The notes under the pieces are model-generated. The model searched no databases and was not told the DNA's origin. It worked only from the letters and a program-made list of their open reading frames with translations. Source: Alopecurus myosuroides (Eukaryota > Streptophyta > Magnoliopsida > Poales > Poaceae). Taken from it: 64,000 nt of DNA. The DNA is taken from assembly GCA_028641055.1 (NCBI GenBank), contig CM054062.1:182451458-182515457 (forward strand). The letters run 5' to 3'. How positions within the stretch are numbered: position 1 is the stretch's first letter; each line of letters begins with the position of its first letter. The position numbers were made by a program, and so were the translations under genes. Below are positions 23,039 through 35,450 of this stretch, piece after piece.

Positions 23039-26000
23039 TGTCACAACCCCGGACCCAGAGATATACATACTCTTATGTGCTCCTAGACATGGACCCACAA
23101 GGGCTTCAGGGTTACTAGCCCCGGCCGCAACAAACAACGGCAGGCAGACCGGATTCATCGGCACTCAGGCCGGATCACCATGGTACTACTACTCCTTGTG
23201 TCCACGCTAGTCATAACCAACTATGCATATCAAAGCGTCCACAAATCGAATGAAACCGAAGGAAACGGGACCAAAGCTATACAGAGCTGCTATGTGTCCA
23301 GAAAGTGCAACAACAATTGAGGGTTACTGGGGTTACCTCGCCCCAGGCCGAAGCACATCGGCAGGCGGGCTCGGACATGGATCATTGGCTCCACAATCCC
23401 TCTACTGCGACAACTATGCAGGCATAGCCAAAACTGTATAACAATGAGCTCGAAACCAACAACCGATCAAAGCAGTACTCTAGACATGAAGTTGTATTCA
23501 ACAGGTATTACTATTGTATAGCTTACAAGCAGAGGTCACACGACCCAACATTACATCAGAAAACGGAAGGCAAATTATGTTGCTAATCAACAAGAACCAA
23601 AAAGGCCTAAGAGGCCACAACATAAGGCGACGTCCGAGCCCATAGATTCCAGGCTGCTACCTGGGAACCCCAAACTACTCGTCGATGTCCACGTTGAATC
23701 ACCACCGTTGGAGTGAGATCTTCACCTGAACCAAAATTAAGCAAACCTGAGTACGGAAGGTACTCAACAAGACTTAGTTAACCTATTATATATCTGCTAT
23801 CTTCGGAAAGGGTTTTATGAAGGCTGATTTGCGTAAAGCAATCTTTGTTTTCCAAATCGAGGAAGAATAGCACGTCTCAAGGAATATTTTGAAAATGGAT
23901 GAGAAAGCTACTCAACTACTGAGATCATCATCTTCTTGTATCCCACCAAGTCCTTCTCATTCCCACACTATCTCATTCTACAAGATTCACCCCTCTCGGC
24001 ATCTCCGAGGAGGCATCCTTCAATCATGGTTAACAAGTTTTAGTCATTCCGTTGAAGTTATCTATGATCACAGAATCCATTGCCAAGTCGTCCATAGCCG
24101 TGGACACGGCTTCTCGAGGAGATTTATCCCTGCAGGGGGTACACTTTACCCACACGTACCATCCGACTCTTAACTCCACATGTACGCTCGTCCATGAAGC
24201 GCGGAAGAGGGTGGCTGGCCATGACCTTTACCTTGCTCGACCCTATCCATGAGTCAATCCAAACAGGGCGACCCCGTCAACACGGAGTTGGCCACCTCCT
24301 GACGGCACCTGTTCTGTGAGTCGGGATCAAGATCCATGTACGTCCATCACTTGTCCCGGTCACGCCCTAAGTTTTCTCCAAATCGTTTTTGGACTCACAC
24401 GCAGATGGAAAGATCAAACTACGTGACTCGTGGACGTGGCCAAACAAGTTAGTTGGTCGAGCGCGGTCTATTAGGCCCCGCGTGTGGTTGCACGCTCAGT
24501 CTTGGCTTCGAAGGCGAGAACTCGCTCCTAGGGGCATGAACAGGACAAAACGCCACAACCCATTGTGGCCTCACATCCATGCCGTTATTTAGTCAAGTTT
24601 ATCAAAGATAATTCAAATCACAACAACCTGACATAATAGGTTCACACATTGACCAAATTCATCAACCGGATGGATCAGATCACAACTAGGAATGGCTAAG
24701 AAAGACTCACAAGCTTTAACGAGGCGCGCACAAACAAACCTATAGCTGCTAGGAGCAGTGGATCAGGATATTTAGGCGATGCAACAAGTATAGGAGAACT
24801 CTATCTAAGACCATAAATACTTTGAACCGCATGCAATATACGAGATTCCAAAACACTTCGAAAACCATATATGAGCAGATAAGAGGTTATGCTTGCATTG
24901 GTTATAAGAAAAACAATAAAGATATCTTCTGGAATAAGTGCTTGAATTTTCGGTTAAGATCAAGTATTCACCATTTGGAGTTGCTGGCCTTCACTTCGGG
25001 GTCGGATTCTACCGAGGGGGAAACAACACCGAAAAGAAGAACAATAATCAACAAATGGCATCGATGCAATGCGCAATATGTATGCATGAGCAAGTTAATG
25101 CAATGAAATAAATCCCTAAACATGTTCGATGGGTTGCTAGGGTTCATATGACAGTTATGTAGTTTTTCTGAAATTTGCCCGAAATAGACCCTGGAGGGGC
25201 AATTCGGTTGATTATGAAGGTGAGTACAATTTTAAAAGCTCAAATGGGTTGGAAAACATCATAAACAGGTTGCATTTGTCACTTTGAGCATTTTGGTATA
25301 TAACTTTTAAATTTCTAATTTTAGTGATTAAAAACTTATTTTCTTTATTTTAAATGAATTAACCAACATTAAATAAATGCTCATTTTTGGACTTTCTCAA
25401 ACATGTGTGAAAATGGTATATTTGGGTAGCTACATTTTCTGATCAACTCCATATATTTACTTTATTTTTCTGCTTAACAGAATGAGAGATATTAATTTCC
25501 AAGTTTTATTCATTTTCTAAAATTCAATAAAGGTGGGGCCCACGTGTCAGTGCAATATTCAATTTACCAAAAACAGAGAAAAACCGGGTTATGATGTCAG
25601 CATGACGTGATGATGGCATCACCATGCTTTGTTCTCAGAGATGACCTTCAAATTCGACGAATTTCGCGCTCGATTTGGCAAACTAGGGGCACCACGCGGT
25701 AGAGGAGGGCAAGGGGAGTACGTGGGTGGCGGCGCCGCTTCTGGATGGTTGCCGGAGTTGCGCCGGCGAGCGAGGGCACATCGGCGGCCACGGTTGCACG
25801 GCGACCGGGGTTTTCACAGGGAGAGAGAGGGAAAGGAAGGCTCCGTGAGGACCCTGGGCTCACCACGGTTATGATGGCATGGTCGGGGAGGCTCGCCGGG
25901 GTGGCAATCGACGGCGGCGACCAGAAAACGACGGCGGCCGGTGAGCTTGTCGGTGACGAAATTGGAGGGCTCCCGGGCTTGTCGGCTGCTGCGCGAGCTC

Positions 26001-26643
26001 GAGTCGAATGAGGAGAAGATGGAGGTGCCGGCGAGATGCTCGGCGGGGAGCGGGGGCGTCCGTAGCGCCGGCGAGGAGCGACACCCGTGACGGTAGGGTT
26101 AGGGTTTGGTTCCAGGAGAGGGACAGAGAGCGAAGGATGGGGTGAGTGGGAGGAGCTGTGAGCAGAGGGGACCTCGACGTCGGCCTAGAGTCATCATCTG
26201 CGAAGGTAAGCGCACAAGCAGGAGGTGGCGACCAGAGGACCATGGCGCAGACACGCAGCTGCCTGTGTGTGTGTGGAGATTGAAGACAAAAGGAGCATTT
26301 CCACAGAACCCCCTGGAATTTTTTGGGAATTTGCAGAGAATTCCTTTTCCAAAGAAAACAGAACTGAAAACAAACTTTTGAGGGCCTTTTTGAAATCGGA
26401 AAATTTGGCAAAAATACATTTTGAAAACTTTGTAAAATTTCCAAAAAAAAACCATATGTTTCTTTGGTATATTTGAAATATTTTTCAACACAAGATTTTG
26501 GGACCCATTTTAAGTACTATTTGTGGGATTTTTGTCAAACCATTTAAATTCATAATTTAAATTGGTTTCAATTTTTGTTTTCATGCATGTATGAGATGCC
26601 AACAACACCACAACCATTTGGTAGCAAAAATTGGGATGTTACA
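23039..26643 (-). repeat. 3' LTR of element 3
   Basis: On the - strand it runs TGTAACATCCC...GTTGTGACA. Compared with 30391-33979 I count about 18 differences in the first 400 bases, so this pair is older than those of elements 1, 2 and 4. Reading frames inside (for example 25629-25874) are GC-rich LTR sequence with no recognised domain. Confidence 0.9.
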
Positions 26644-29600
26644 AATCTACCCCCTTACAAGAATCTCGTCCCGAGATTCCCGAAGGAGAAAGAAAGAAGG
26701 AACACCGGTTTTGAACGATCTTCTCGAACCTTACGGTTCTCTTCTCGAAGAGGTTGATTTGTAGTACTTGCGAAGATCTCCAGCGGCTACACCTTAGGTA
26801 GAGGGCAAACTCTTAGGAATTGATCTTCACGAAGATCGAGTATTTCATGGATAACTCATGACAGGACCGTTCATAAAGAACTGTTGAGTTATCGTGCATG
26901 AAACACATCAAGGTAACAGAGTGAATAGAAAATGATTTCAAGTTTTTGAACGATGGTTCTTGAAAGGATTTAGAATATGAGCTTTGCACAAGACTTTAAA
27001 TACCTTTGGAAAAAGAAAGGTTAAACAACTTATGAAGACGAGGTTTCTTCAAACAGATAACCAAGATGGAGAGAATGGTCTTGAACATCACAATGTAATA
27101 TCCGTAGACGGGGGAGAACATGAGAAAACACTGTAATCGTGCGTCGAAGAAAATTTGATACAGGATCATGTTCACTCTTCGGAGTGGACATAGAAGATAA
27201 CGGAACTTCCATCCATTCCATAACAGTTTCTTGAAATCTTTGTCAAAGATCAGGATGTTACTTCATGGCAGAAGATGAGTAACCACGGGATGTTGGAACA
27301 CCGTAACAAAGATAGAATTCTTGGTCACACCATAAGGCTGATTAACCAACGAGGATTGAAACACCGAGAGGAATAAGGAATCTCTTTCCTACTGTGGTTT
27401 AGACGTAGCAATACATTTATCACATGGTTAAGACCCCAGGGCTGAAGTAACTGACAAATTCACACAATGTGTGAGATGAACAGAACTTCAAGTATAAACA
27501 ACTTGAGAAAAGGAACTGATCAATGGAGGTTACAAAACACCACGAGATGGTCTCATGATATACTTGTTTCCACTAAAAGAATGGTTCGGAGTATTGATAA
27601 AGAGACTTTGAAAGAATCAACTTCCAAGTTCTCCTAAATGTTCTAGATACCAATATCAGGCTAATGGAAGACCTCTATAGGTAATAAGGTGAAAGTGGAA
27701 CTTTGAATTAGGAGAACGGTGAGGAGAACTTGTTGAGAACCAGCCCCACAAGAATTCTCACGGGGAGTGGTTGTTCTTACGGATTCAAGGGGATATGACA
27801 TTAGGACTACCGGCTAGCTGTGTCAACCACAACATCAACCATGCCGGGTTTTGAAAAGACCTGATTCAATACCCTTGAGGAAACACCAACCATCGTTGCT
27901 GCTTGAAATTCAGCTCTGGTTAGTGGGTTGATAACTCAGACTCGGTATCTTTGATCAGCGGAATTGCACCGGTTACAATTGAGGCACATATACTAGATTC
28001 TCAAGATATAGACTAAGATGTCAAGCTCAATGAGATGAGCGAGATTGCAGGACTCATGTATTAGCAACTTACAAAAGACGGTTGCACCTACATGGACTAC
28101 TTGCAACAAAACACACCAGAGTCTTCGTTGGGAAGACGGTCACAAAGACAACGAAATTCTTAGACCTCTCCTCTTTCCTAAACAATCAGTCAGTGGATTA
28201 GTGTGGATGGAACTTATTCAAATAAATGGAGGTAACAACCAACCATCTCAAGGATAGTCATACATGACTGACTTGGGATTGTTCCCGAAGGAACAAGGAA
28301 ACTCTTCTCGAATCCATGGCGACAACTTTTACCATAAGCACATGGACTAGGGTAAGCCACTTCAAACATCCAGAACACAAACTTCGTGATGACACAAAGT
28401 TGGTTCTTAAAAGTTTCCAACATTAATGCTATTTGTTCAACATGAACCTCTTGCAACTTGGATAAGTAGGAATGCCATTGATGGGTTCGACATCACTCTT
28501 ATTAAAACACCCCAAGAAGAGGGATTCTTATGATATATGAACAAGGCAGAAGATTGGTCAGACCAAAGAACATGAAGGTGTACTCGGCAAAAAAACCATG
28601 AGTTAAACACCATCAAGATGGTCCTTGAATCTGGACTTGATCTGACGATAGCCCAAATCAAATCATGAGGGAATGGTAGCATGTCCTCTAGAAAATATAC
28701 TATCATGCTTCAACAATATGAGAACTAGACATCCCTTAACGAAGGACCAAGTTAAGCAGAGCCACTGTCTTTCAACTCTCCAAGTTATTGTTTAAGCTCA
28801 ACCAACTAGTCCAGGGTATCCAATAAGGTTTCTTGGAGAAAAGAGTAATTCAAATTACCCATTATTTAGACATCACGGTCAGGTGACAACCAGGTGATAC
28901 TTATAGAATGACAACTAGAATATCACAACCTACCGATATGTCTCGGAGTTTGAAAGGAGTCTTGCTTTTCAAAGCAACCGATATGGTCTTGAGAACTTTG
29001 GCATGAACCCAACTCTCTGACCAAGAATGTGCACCAAAATGAACGGATTTGATAACACGGTCTACTTAAGGATACATATGTTTCTTAGATATTTCAAAGC
29101 AATAGGAATTGCTAGGAATATCTGATACACATGTCAATGCACAGACCCATCATTCTCATGCATTCAAGCTTGGAGGAAGGGGAGTGAAGACGTGTAAGAG
29201 CACCACTTCATCAATAAGGCCATGAAACTCAACACAACCTCTTGATATAAAAGAGTATGATACTCGAAGGTAGAACATATTGGAAGTTGATGAAACTTCT
29301 TTAATCTGCGGATTACAAAACTTTGACCTGGTCCTATAGATGAACGAGGTTCTGGAGTTTGTTTCTCCTGACATTCCAAGGTGGAATGTTCTGATAGAAC
29401 ACCAGGGCAAATGTATTGGAAGATCCAACGCACGTAAGCAACTTGTTGTCCAAAACAACGGTTGGAGGTTTGAGAGCAACTAGTAGATGGGAACATGCTC
29501 AGGAGAATTCCTGAGATCACGTTGGATGCACAAGGTCATACTCATTTGTAGAACTCATGCTAGAGGAGAGGTATAGCTGAACCAAGAAGAAAGATGTGAG

Positions 29601-30362
29601 AATCATAAGAAATACTCTTGTCGTGATCCCTTTTGATTCCAAGAGAAAACCTACGGCTATGAGAGTTGGAATGGCCTAACCATCCCGAGGTAGAAGATTC
29701 TCCTCAGGGTCCAAAGAAAAAGAACTTGGGTTAAAGGTTAGCATACTCTACTGATGGCGTGAGCATCACCTGGTAATAAACCACATGATTCAACCCATCG
29801 CAATTTAGCACATTCCGGGACCTTCGGTTCAAGTCCAAGGTTGAAACCTCAGAGGAAGGGGTAGCTACTATCTGAGTGCCCTGAAGGACACTACAAATAG
29901 CGATCACGAAGTATCTTCCAAAAGACAACGATAGCTCCGGAAGAACTTGAGCAGGGGATAACGGACACATTCGAGATGAAAAGGAAATCTCGAGATTCTG
30001 TAGTTGGAACTTGAAGACACTGGAATGTGGAATTCAAACAACTCTGAGAGAGTATTATGGAAAGGAATCTCCCAGTTGAATCAAGAGATATCGAGGTATG
30101 GAACACACACGACTCTAGAAACTCATAACTAGGTCAACTTGGGTAAAAGACGTCCTTGCCAAAGAAGGCACCTAGGTTTTGAATAACTAGCAAAGATAGC
30201 AAAACCTTTTCAAATCAAAATAGATAAGGTGGCCTAGAGTTAGAGCGATACCAGATACGGAGTAAAAAGATCCCTAAGAAGGTTTTTCACAATCATTTGA
30301 AGTTTCAAAGTAATTTTCACAATTACTAGACTCAACATCGACCAAGCAGTAAGGTTTTCCTA
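26644..30362 (-). other. Non-coding interior of element 3
   Basis: No gag, protease, RT, RNase H or integrase motif found on either strand. Close to the 3' LTR on the - strand a G-rich run (AAGGGGGTAG) can serve as polypurine tract. The phrase with CGGGAATCTCGGGACGAGATT next to it resembles the 3' end of element 1 (GGAATCTCGGGGCGCGATT). The interior may carry only RNA signals for packaging and priming (inference). Confidence 0.7.
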
Positions 30363-30372
30363 CAGGCAGTCC

Positions 30373-30384
30373 TGCTCTGATACC
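30373..30384 (-). other. Primer binding site of element 3 (initiator tRNA-Met type)
   Basis: GCTCTGATACCA on + is the reverse complement of TGGTATCAGAGC. It lies six bases inside the LTR at 30391, and the leader after it shares CTGCCTGTAGGA with element 1. Confidence 0.9.
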
Positions 30385-30390
30385 ATGACT

Positions 30391-33300
30391 TGTCACGACC
30401 CCGGACCCAGAGATATACATACTGTTATGTGCTCCTAGACATGGACCCGCAAGGGCTTCAGTGTTACCAGCCGCCGCCGCAACAAACAACGGCAGGCAGA
30501 CCGGATTCATCGGCACGCAGGCCGGATCACCATAGTACTACTACTCCTTGTGTCCACGCTAGTCATAACCAACTATGCATATCAAAGCGTCCACGAATCG
30601 AATGAAACTGAAGGAAACGGGACCAAAACTATACAGAGCTGCTATGTGTCCAGAAAGTGCAACAACAATCGAGGGTTACTGGGGTTACCTCGCCCCAGGC
30701 CGAATCACATCGGCAGGTGGGTCGGACATGGATCATCGGCTCCACAACCCCTCGACTGCGACAACTATGCAGGCATAGCCAAAACTGTATAACAATGAGC
30801 TCGAAACCAACAACCGATCAAAGCAGTACTCTAGACATGAAGTTGTATTCAACAGGTATTACTAGAGTATAGCTTAGAAGCAGAGGTCACACGACCCAAC
30901 ATTACACGAGACAACAGAAGGCAAATTATGTTGCTAATCAACAAGAACCAAAAAGGCCTAAGAGGCCGCAACATAAGGCGACGTCCGAGCCCATAGATTC
31001 CAGGCTACTACCTAGGAACCCCGAGCTACTCGTCGATGTACACGTTGAATCACCACCGTTGGACTGAGATCTTCACCTGAACCAAAATTAAGCAAACCTG
31101 AGTACGGGAGGTACTCAACAAGACTTAGTTAACCTATTATATATCTTCTATCTTCGGAAAGGGTTTTATGAAGGGTGATTTGCGTAAAGCAATCTTTGTT
31201 TTCCAAATCGAGGAAGAATAACACGTCTCGAGGAATATTTTGAAAACGGATGAGAAAACTACTCAACTACTGAGATCATCATCTTCTTGTATTCCACCAA
31301 GTCCTTCTTATTCCCACACTATCTCATGCTACAAGGATCACCCCTCTCGGCATCTCCGAGGAGGCATCCTTCAATCATGGATAACAAGTTTTAATCATTC
31401 CGTTGAAGTTATCTATGATCACAAAATCCGTTGCCAAGTCGTCCGTAACCGTGGACATGGCTTCTCGAGGAGATTTATCCCTGCAGGGGGTACACTTTAC
31501 CCACACGTACCATCCGACTCTTAACGCCACATGTACGCTCGTCCATGGAGCGCGGTAGAGGGTGGCTGGCCACGACCTTTACCTTGCTCGACCCTATCCA
31601 TGAGTCAACCCAAACAGGGCCACCCCGTCAAAAGGGAGTTGGCCTCCTCCTGACGGCACCTATTCCGTGAGTCGGGATCAAGATCCATGTACGTCCATCA
31701 CTTGTCCCGGTCACGCCCTAAGTTTTCTCCAAATCGTTTCCGGACTCACACGCAGATGGAAAGATCAAACTACATGACTCGTGGACGTGGCCAAAAAAGT
31801 TAGTTGGTCAAACGCGGTCTGTTAGGCCCCGCGTGTGGTTGCACGCTTAGTCTTGGCTTCGAAGGCGAGAACTCGCTCCTAAGGGCATGAACAGGACAAA
31901 ACGCCACAACCCATTGTGGCCTCACATCCATGCCGTTATTTATTCAAGTTTATCAAAGATAATTCAAATCAAAACAACATGACATAATAGACTCACGCAT
32001 TGACCAGATTCATCAACCGGATGGATCAGATCACAACTAGGCATGGCTAAGCAAGACTCACAGGCTTTAACAAGGCGCGCACAGACAAACCTATAGCTTC
32101 TAGGAGCAGTGGATCAGGATATTTAGGCGATGCAACAAGTATAGGAGAACTCTATCTAAGACCATAAATACTTTGAACCGCATGCAATATACGAGATCCC
32201 AAAACACTTCGAAAACCATATATGAGCAAATAAGAGGTTATGCTTGCCTTGGTTATAAGAAAACCAATACAGATATCTTCTGGAATAAGTGCTTGACTTG
32301 TTGGTTAAGATCAAGTATTCACTATTTGGAGTTGCTAGCCTTCACTTCGGGGTCGGATTCTACTGAGGGGGAAACAACATCGAAAATAAGAACAACAATC
32401 AACACATGGCATCGATGCAATGCGCAATATGTATGAATGAGCAAGTTAATGCAATGAAATAAAGCCCTAAACATGTTCGATGGGTTGCTAGGGTTCATAT
32501 GACAGTTATGTAGTTTTTCTGAAATTTGCCCGAAATAGACTTCGGAGGGGCAACTCGGTTGATTATGAAGGTGAGTACAATTTTAAAAGCTCAAATGGGT
32601 TTGAAAACATCATAAATAGGTTGCATTTGTCATTTTGAGCATTTTGGTATATAACTTTTAATTTTCTAATTTTAGCGAATAAAAACTCATTTTCTTTATT
32701 TTAAATGAATTAACCAACATTAAATAAATGCTCATTTTTGGAATTTCTCAAACATGTGTGAAAATGGTATATTTGGGTAGCTTACATTTTTCTGATCAAC
32801 TCCATATATTTATTTTATTTTTCTGCTTAACAGAATGAGAGATATTAATTTCCAAGTTTTATTCATTTTCTGAAATTCAATAAAGGTGGGGCCCACGTGT
32901 CAGTGCAATATTAAATTTACCAAAAACAGAGAAAAACCGGGTTATGATGTCAGCATGATGTGATGATGACATCGCCATGCTCTGTTCTCACAGATGACCT
33001 TCAAATTCGACGAATTTCGTGCTCGATTTGGGAAACTAAGTGCACCACGCGGTAGAGGAGGGCAAGGGGAGTACGTGGGTGGCGGCGCCGCTTCCGGATG
33101 GTTACCGGAGTTGCTCCGGCGAGCGACGGCGCGGCGGCGGCCACGGTTGCACGGCGACCGGTGTTTCATAGGGAGAGAGAGGGAAAGGAAGGGTCCGTGA
33201 GGACCCTGGGCTCACCACGGTTATGATGGCGTGGTCGGGGAGGCTCGCCGGGGCGGCAATCGACGGCGGCGACCAGAAAACGATGGCGGCCGGTGAGCTT

Positions 33301-33979
33301 GTCGGTGACAAAATTGGAGGGCTCCCGGGCTTGTCGGCTGCTACACGAGCTTGAGTCGAACGAGGAGAAGATGGAGGTGCCGGCGAGATGCTCGGCGGGG
33401 AGCAGGGGCGTCTGTAGCGCCGGCGAGCAGCAACACACGTGACGGTAGGGTTAGGGTTTGGTTCCAGGAGAGGGACAGAGAGCGAAGGATGGGGTGAGTG
33501 GGAGGAGATGTGAGCAGAGGGGACCTCGACGTCGGCCTGGAGTCATCATCTCCGCAGGTAAGTGCACAAGCAGGAGGTGGCGACCGAGGACCATGGCGCA
33601 GACACGCAGCTGCCTGTGTGTGTGTGGAGATTGAAGACAAAAGGAGCATTTCCACAGAACCCCCTAGAATTTTTTGGGAATTTGCAGAGAAGTCCTTTTC
33701 CAAAGAAAACAGAACTGAAAACAAACTTTTGAAGGTCTTTTTGAAATCAGAAAATTTGGCAAAAATACATTTTGAAAACCTTGTAAAATTTCCAACAAAA
33801 CTATGTGTTTCTTTGGTGTATTTGAAATATTTTTCAACACAAGATTTTGGGACCCATTTTAAGTACTATTTGTGGGATTTTTGTCTAACCATTTAAATTG
33901 GTTTCAATTTTTGTTTTCATGCATGTATGAGATGCCAACAACACCACAACCCTTTCGTAGAAAAAATTGGGATGTTACA
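30391..33979 (-). repeat. 5' LTR of element 3
   Basis: Homologous throughout to 23039-26643, with scattered substitutions and small indels; adjacent to the primer site, so it is the 5' LTR on the - strand. Confidence 0.9.
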
Positions 33980-34172
33980 CGAGCCAATCTTAGAGACAAG
34001 ATTAAGAACTCCTGTTTGTTTATGTCTTCACACCCGCACACAGATTTTCCTTTGAAAACTCACTTTTCAAGTGCTATAGCAGTTGTAGCATGATGACATA
34101 AACTTAATTCTGAACTTGGAGATAGAATAATAATTGAATATTATTGTCTCTAGGGCATACCTCCAACGAATA
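33980..34172 (-). mobile_element. Angela/BARE-like copia LTR start (fragment)
   Basis: Read on the - strand, 34172-34125 gives GTTGGAGGTATGCCCTAGAG and an AT-rich continuation, which I recognise as the beginning of Angela-type LTRs. The piece stops at the element 3 junction. Identification is from memory. Confidence 0.45.
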
Positions 34173-34400
34173 GAAGTATCCAAATTGCACTCGAAGAACA
34201 AGTGCTTTATTGTCTCATTTTGTGAACAAAAAAGCGCACATTTTACTTTCATGCAAGTTGTACTTAACAAGGTTATCCTTTGTTAATATGACACTCTCAC
34301 GAATATACCATGCAAATATTTTTAGGTTTAATGGTATCTTCATCTACCATATATTTTTATAATTATCGACTTATATTTAGGAATGGACCAGAGACCTATA
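34150..34400 (-). pseudogene. LINE reverse-transcriptase zinc-binding domain fragment
   Basis: On the - strand one frame reads PLKPKIFAWYIRESVILTKDNL and the next reads CALFCSQNETIKHLFFECNL. This is the C..C.....H.F..C pattern of the zf-RVT domain found at the end of plant L1-type LINE ORF2. A frameshift lies between the two parts, and the copy is cut at the CACTA boundary or the copia scrap. Confidence 0.7.
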
Positions 34401-34477
34401 CATGAAATCTAACAGGAACTTTCCATTCCCACATAATTCCATCAAAAATCATTGGAGCCTTGTGTTAACTTAACTAA

Positions 34478-34504
34478 CACTACTAGAGATTTGCGTATAG
34501 CAGC
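34478..34504 (+). repeat. Left terminal inverted repeat of the CACTA element
   Basis: Begins CACTACTAGAG. The preceding TAA (34475-34477) would be the 3-bp target duplication but cannot be verified without the other end. Confidence 0.7.
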
Positions 34505-34513
34505 ACAACCTAC

Positions 34514-34880
34514 CACAGGCGAACACATAATGCGATGCGCCTGGGCTAATTAGCGCAGGCGAATGAGTGCACGATGCGCCTGGGGTAAGTCTGTTACCCC
34601 AGGTGAACCAATTCCAGAAGCGCCTGGGGTAAAGTGTGGCAGGGCCACCACCACCACCCCTAGCACTCTTCCTTTACCCCAGGCGAATTTTATCCTAGTT
34701 CGCCTGCGGTATAACACATACCCCAGGCGAATATTCACGGAATCGCCTGGGGTAAAAAGTGGACTGGGGTAGCTCCCCTTAGCGCAGGCGCACCACATCA
34801 TTGTTCGCATGGGATAAAAAAAGGCATGGGGTAGCACCCCTTAGCGCAGGCGCATTTCATGCCTTATTCGCCTGGGGTAA
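34514..34880 (+). repeat. CACTA subterminal repeat block, left
   Basis: About a dozen copies of a 12-13 bp motif, GCGCCTGGGGTA or its complement TACCCCAGGCGC, with variants AGCGCAGGCG. In CACTA elements such motifs bind the accessory transposase protein (established for TNPA of En/Spm). Confidence 0.8.
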
Positions 34881-35450
34881 CATATGGCCTCAATAAGTGC
34901 GGCCAGCCACCCACCACCACCCCTATCCACCCCACTCACTCACTCACTTGTCCAAACTCGACCCATTAGTGCTCCTAGCTCAATCCCCCACACCCCTCCA
35001 CCATTTTTAGATAATTTAACCAATCATGTTTGTTATATTTTAGCTAGTACGCTACCCCCACTTTCCCTCTTCCAAATCTCTCCACTAGATCACTAACCGG
35101 ACACTAGATCTCACCACAAATGCACCACTAGATACTTCTAGATCTATCACTCTCTTATCGGTCGTCTCTCCGGTGATCTTCGACGTCGTCATCGCGTCTA
35201 TATATTTTGCATTGTGTGTCATCTTAATAGGTGCGTGGGATTGTTCAGTGGATGAGAATTCGATCTCTTTTTCATTTTATTGTGTTGCCATGAGGATGAG
35301 TTGCCAATGTTTTGCCGAAATGTTGATTAATTTCCTTTTCGGCAAATTTCTGGCGCTCCGCGTTACAGCTTTTGTAGGAAGGTCATGCCGAAATTTTCCG
35401 TGAAAACCGGATCTAGTTAATGAAACCTCTCTCTCTTGCATTTTGTAGCA

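Larger units (their letters stand above)
23039..33979 (-). mobile_element. Element 3: LARD-like non-autonomous LTR retrotransposon
   Basis: Two long LTRs (23039-26643 and 30391-33979, about 3.6 kb each) flank 3.7 kb with no gag or pol reading frame longer than about 120 codons on either strand. An initiator-Met primer site sits inside the right LTR on the - strand. Flanking pentamers CAAGC (23034-23038) and CGAGC (33980-33984) look like a target duplication with one change. Very long LTRs and a non-coding interior fit the LARD class described in barley (established). It is inserted in or next to older LTR scraps. Confidence 0.85.

Noticed and set aside
25629..26011. Glycine/arginine-rich frames in the element 3 LTR (also at 32994-33200)
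   Set aside because: Both LTR copies have frames of different length and phase; composition explains them.
29156..29520. Degenerate pol frames in the interior of element 3
   Set aside because: Translations in the best frames show no RT, RNase H or integrase motifs, only short open runs, so the interior is called non-coding.
34514..34880. Regularly spaced short repeats resembling a CRISPR-like array
   Set aside because: The repeats are in both orientations, only 12-13 bp, sit directly inside a CACTA terminus and recur after the transposase; they are subterminal binding motifs of a plant transposon.
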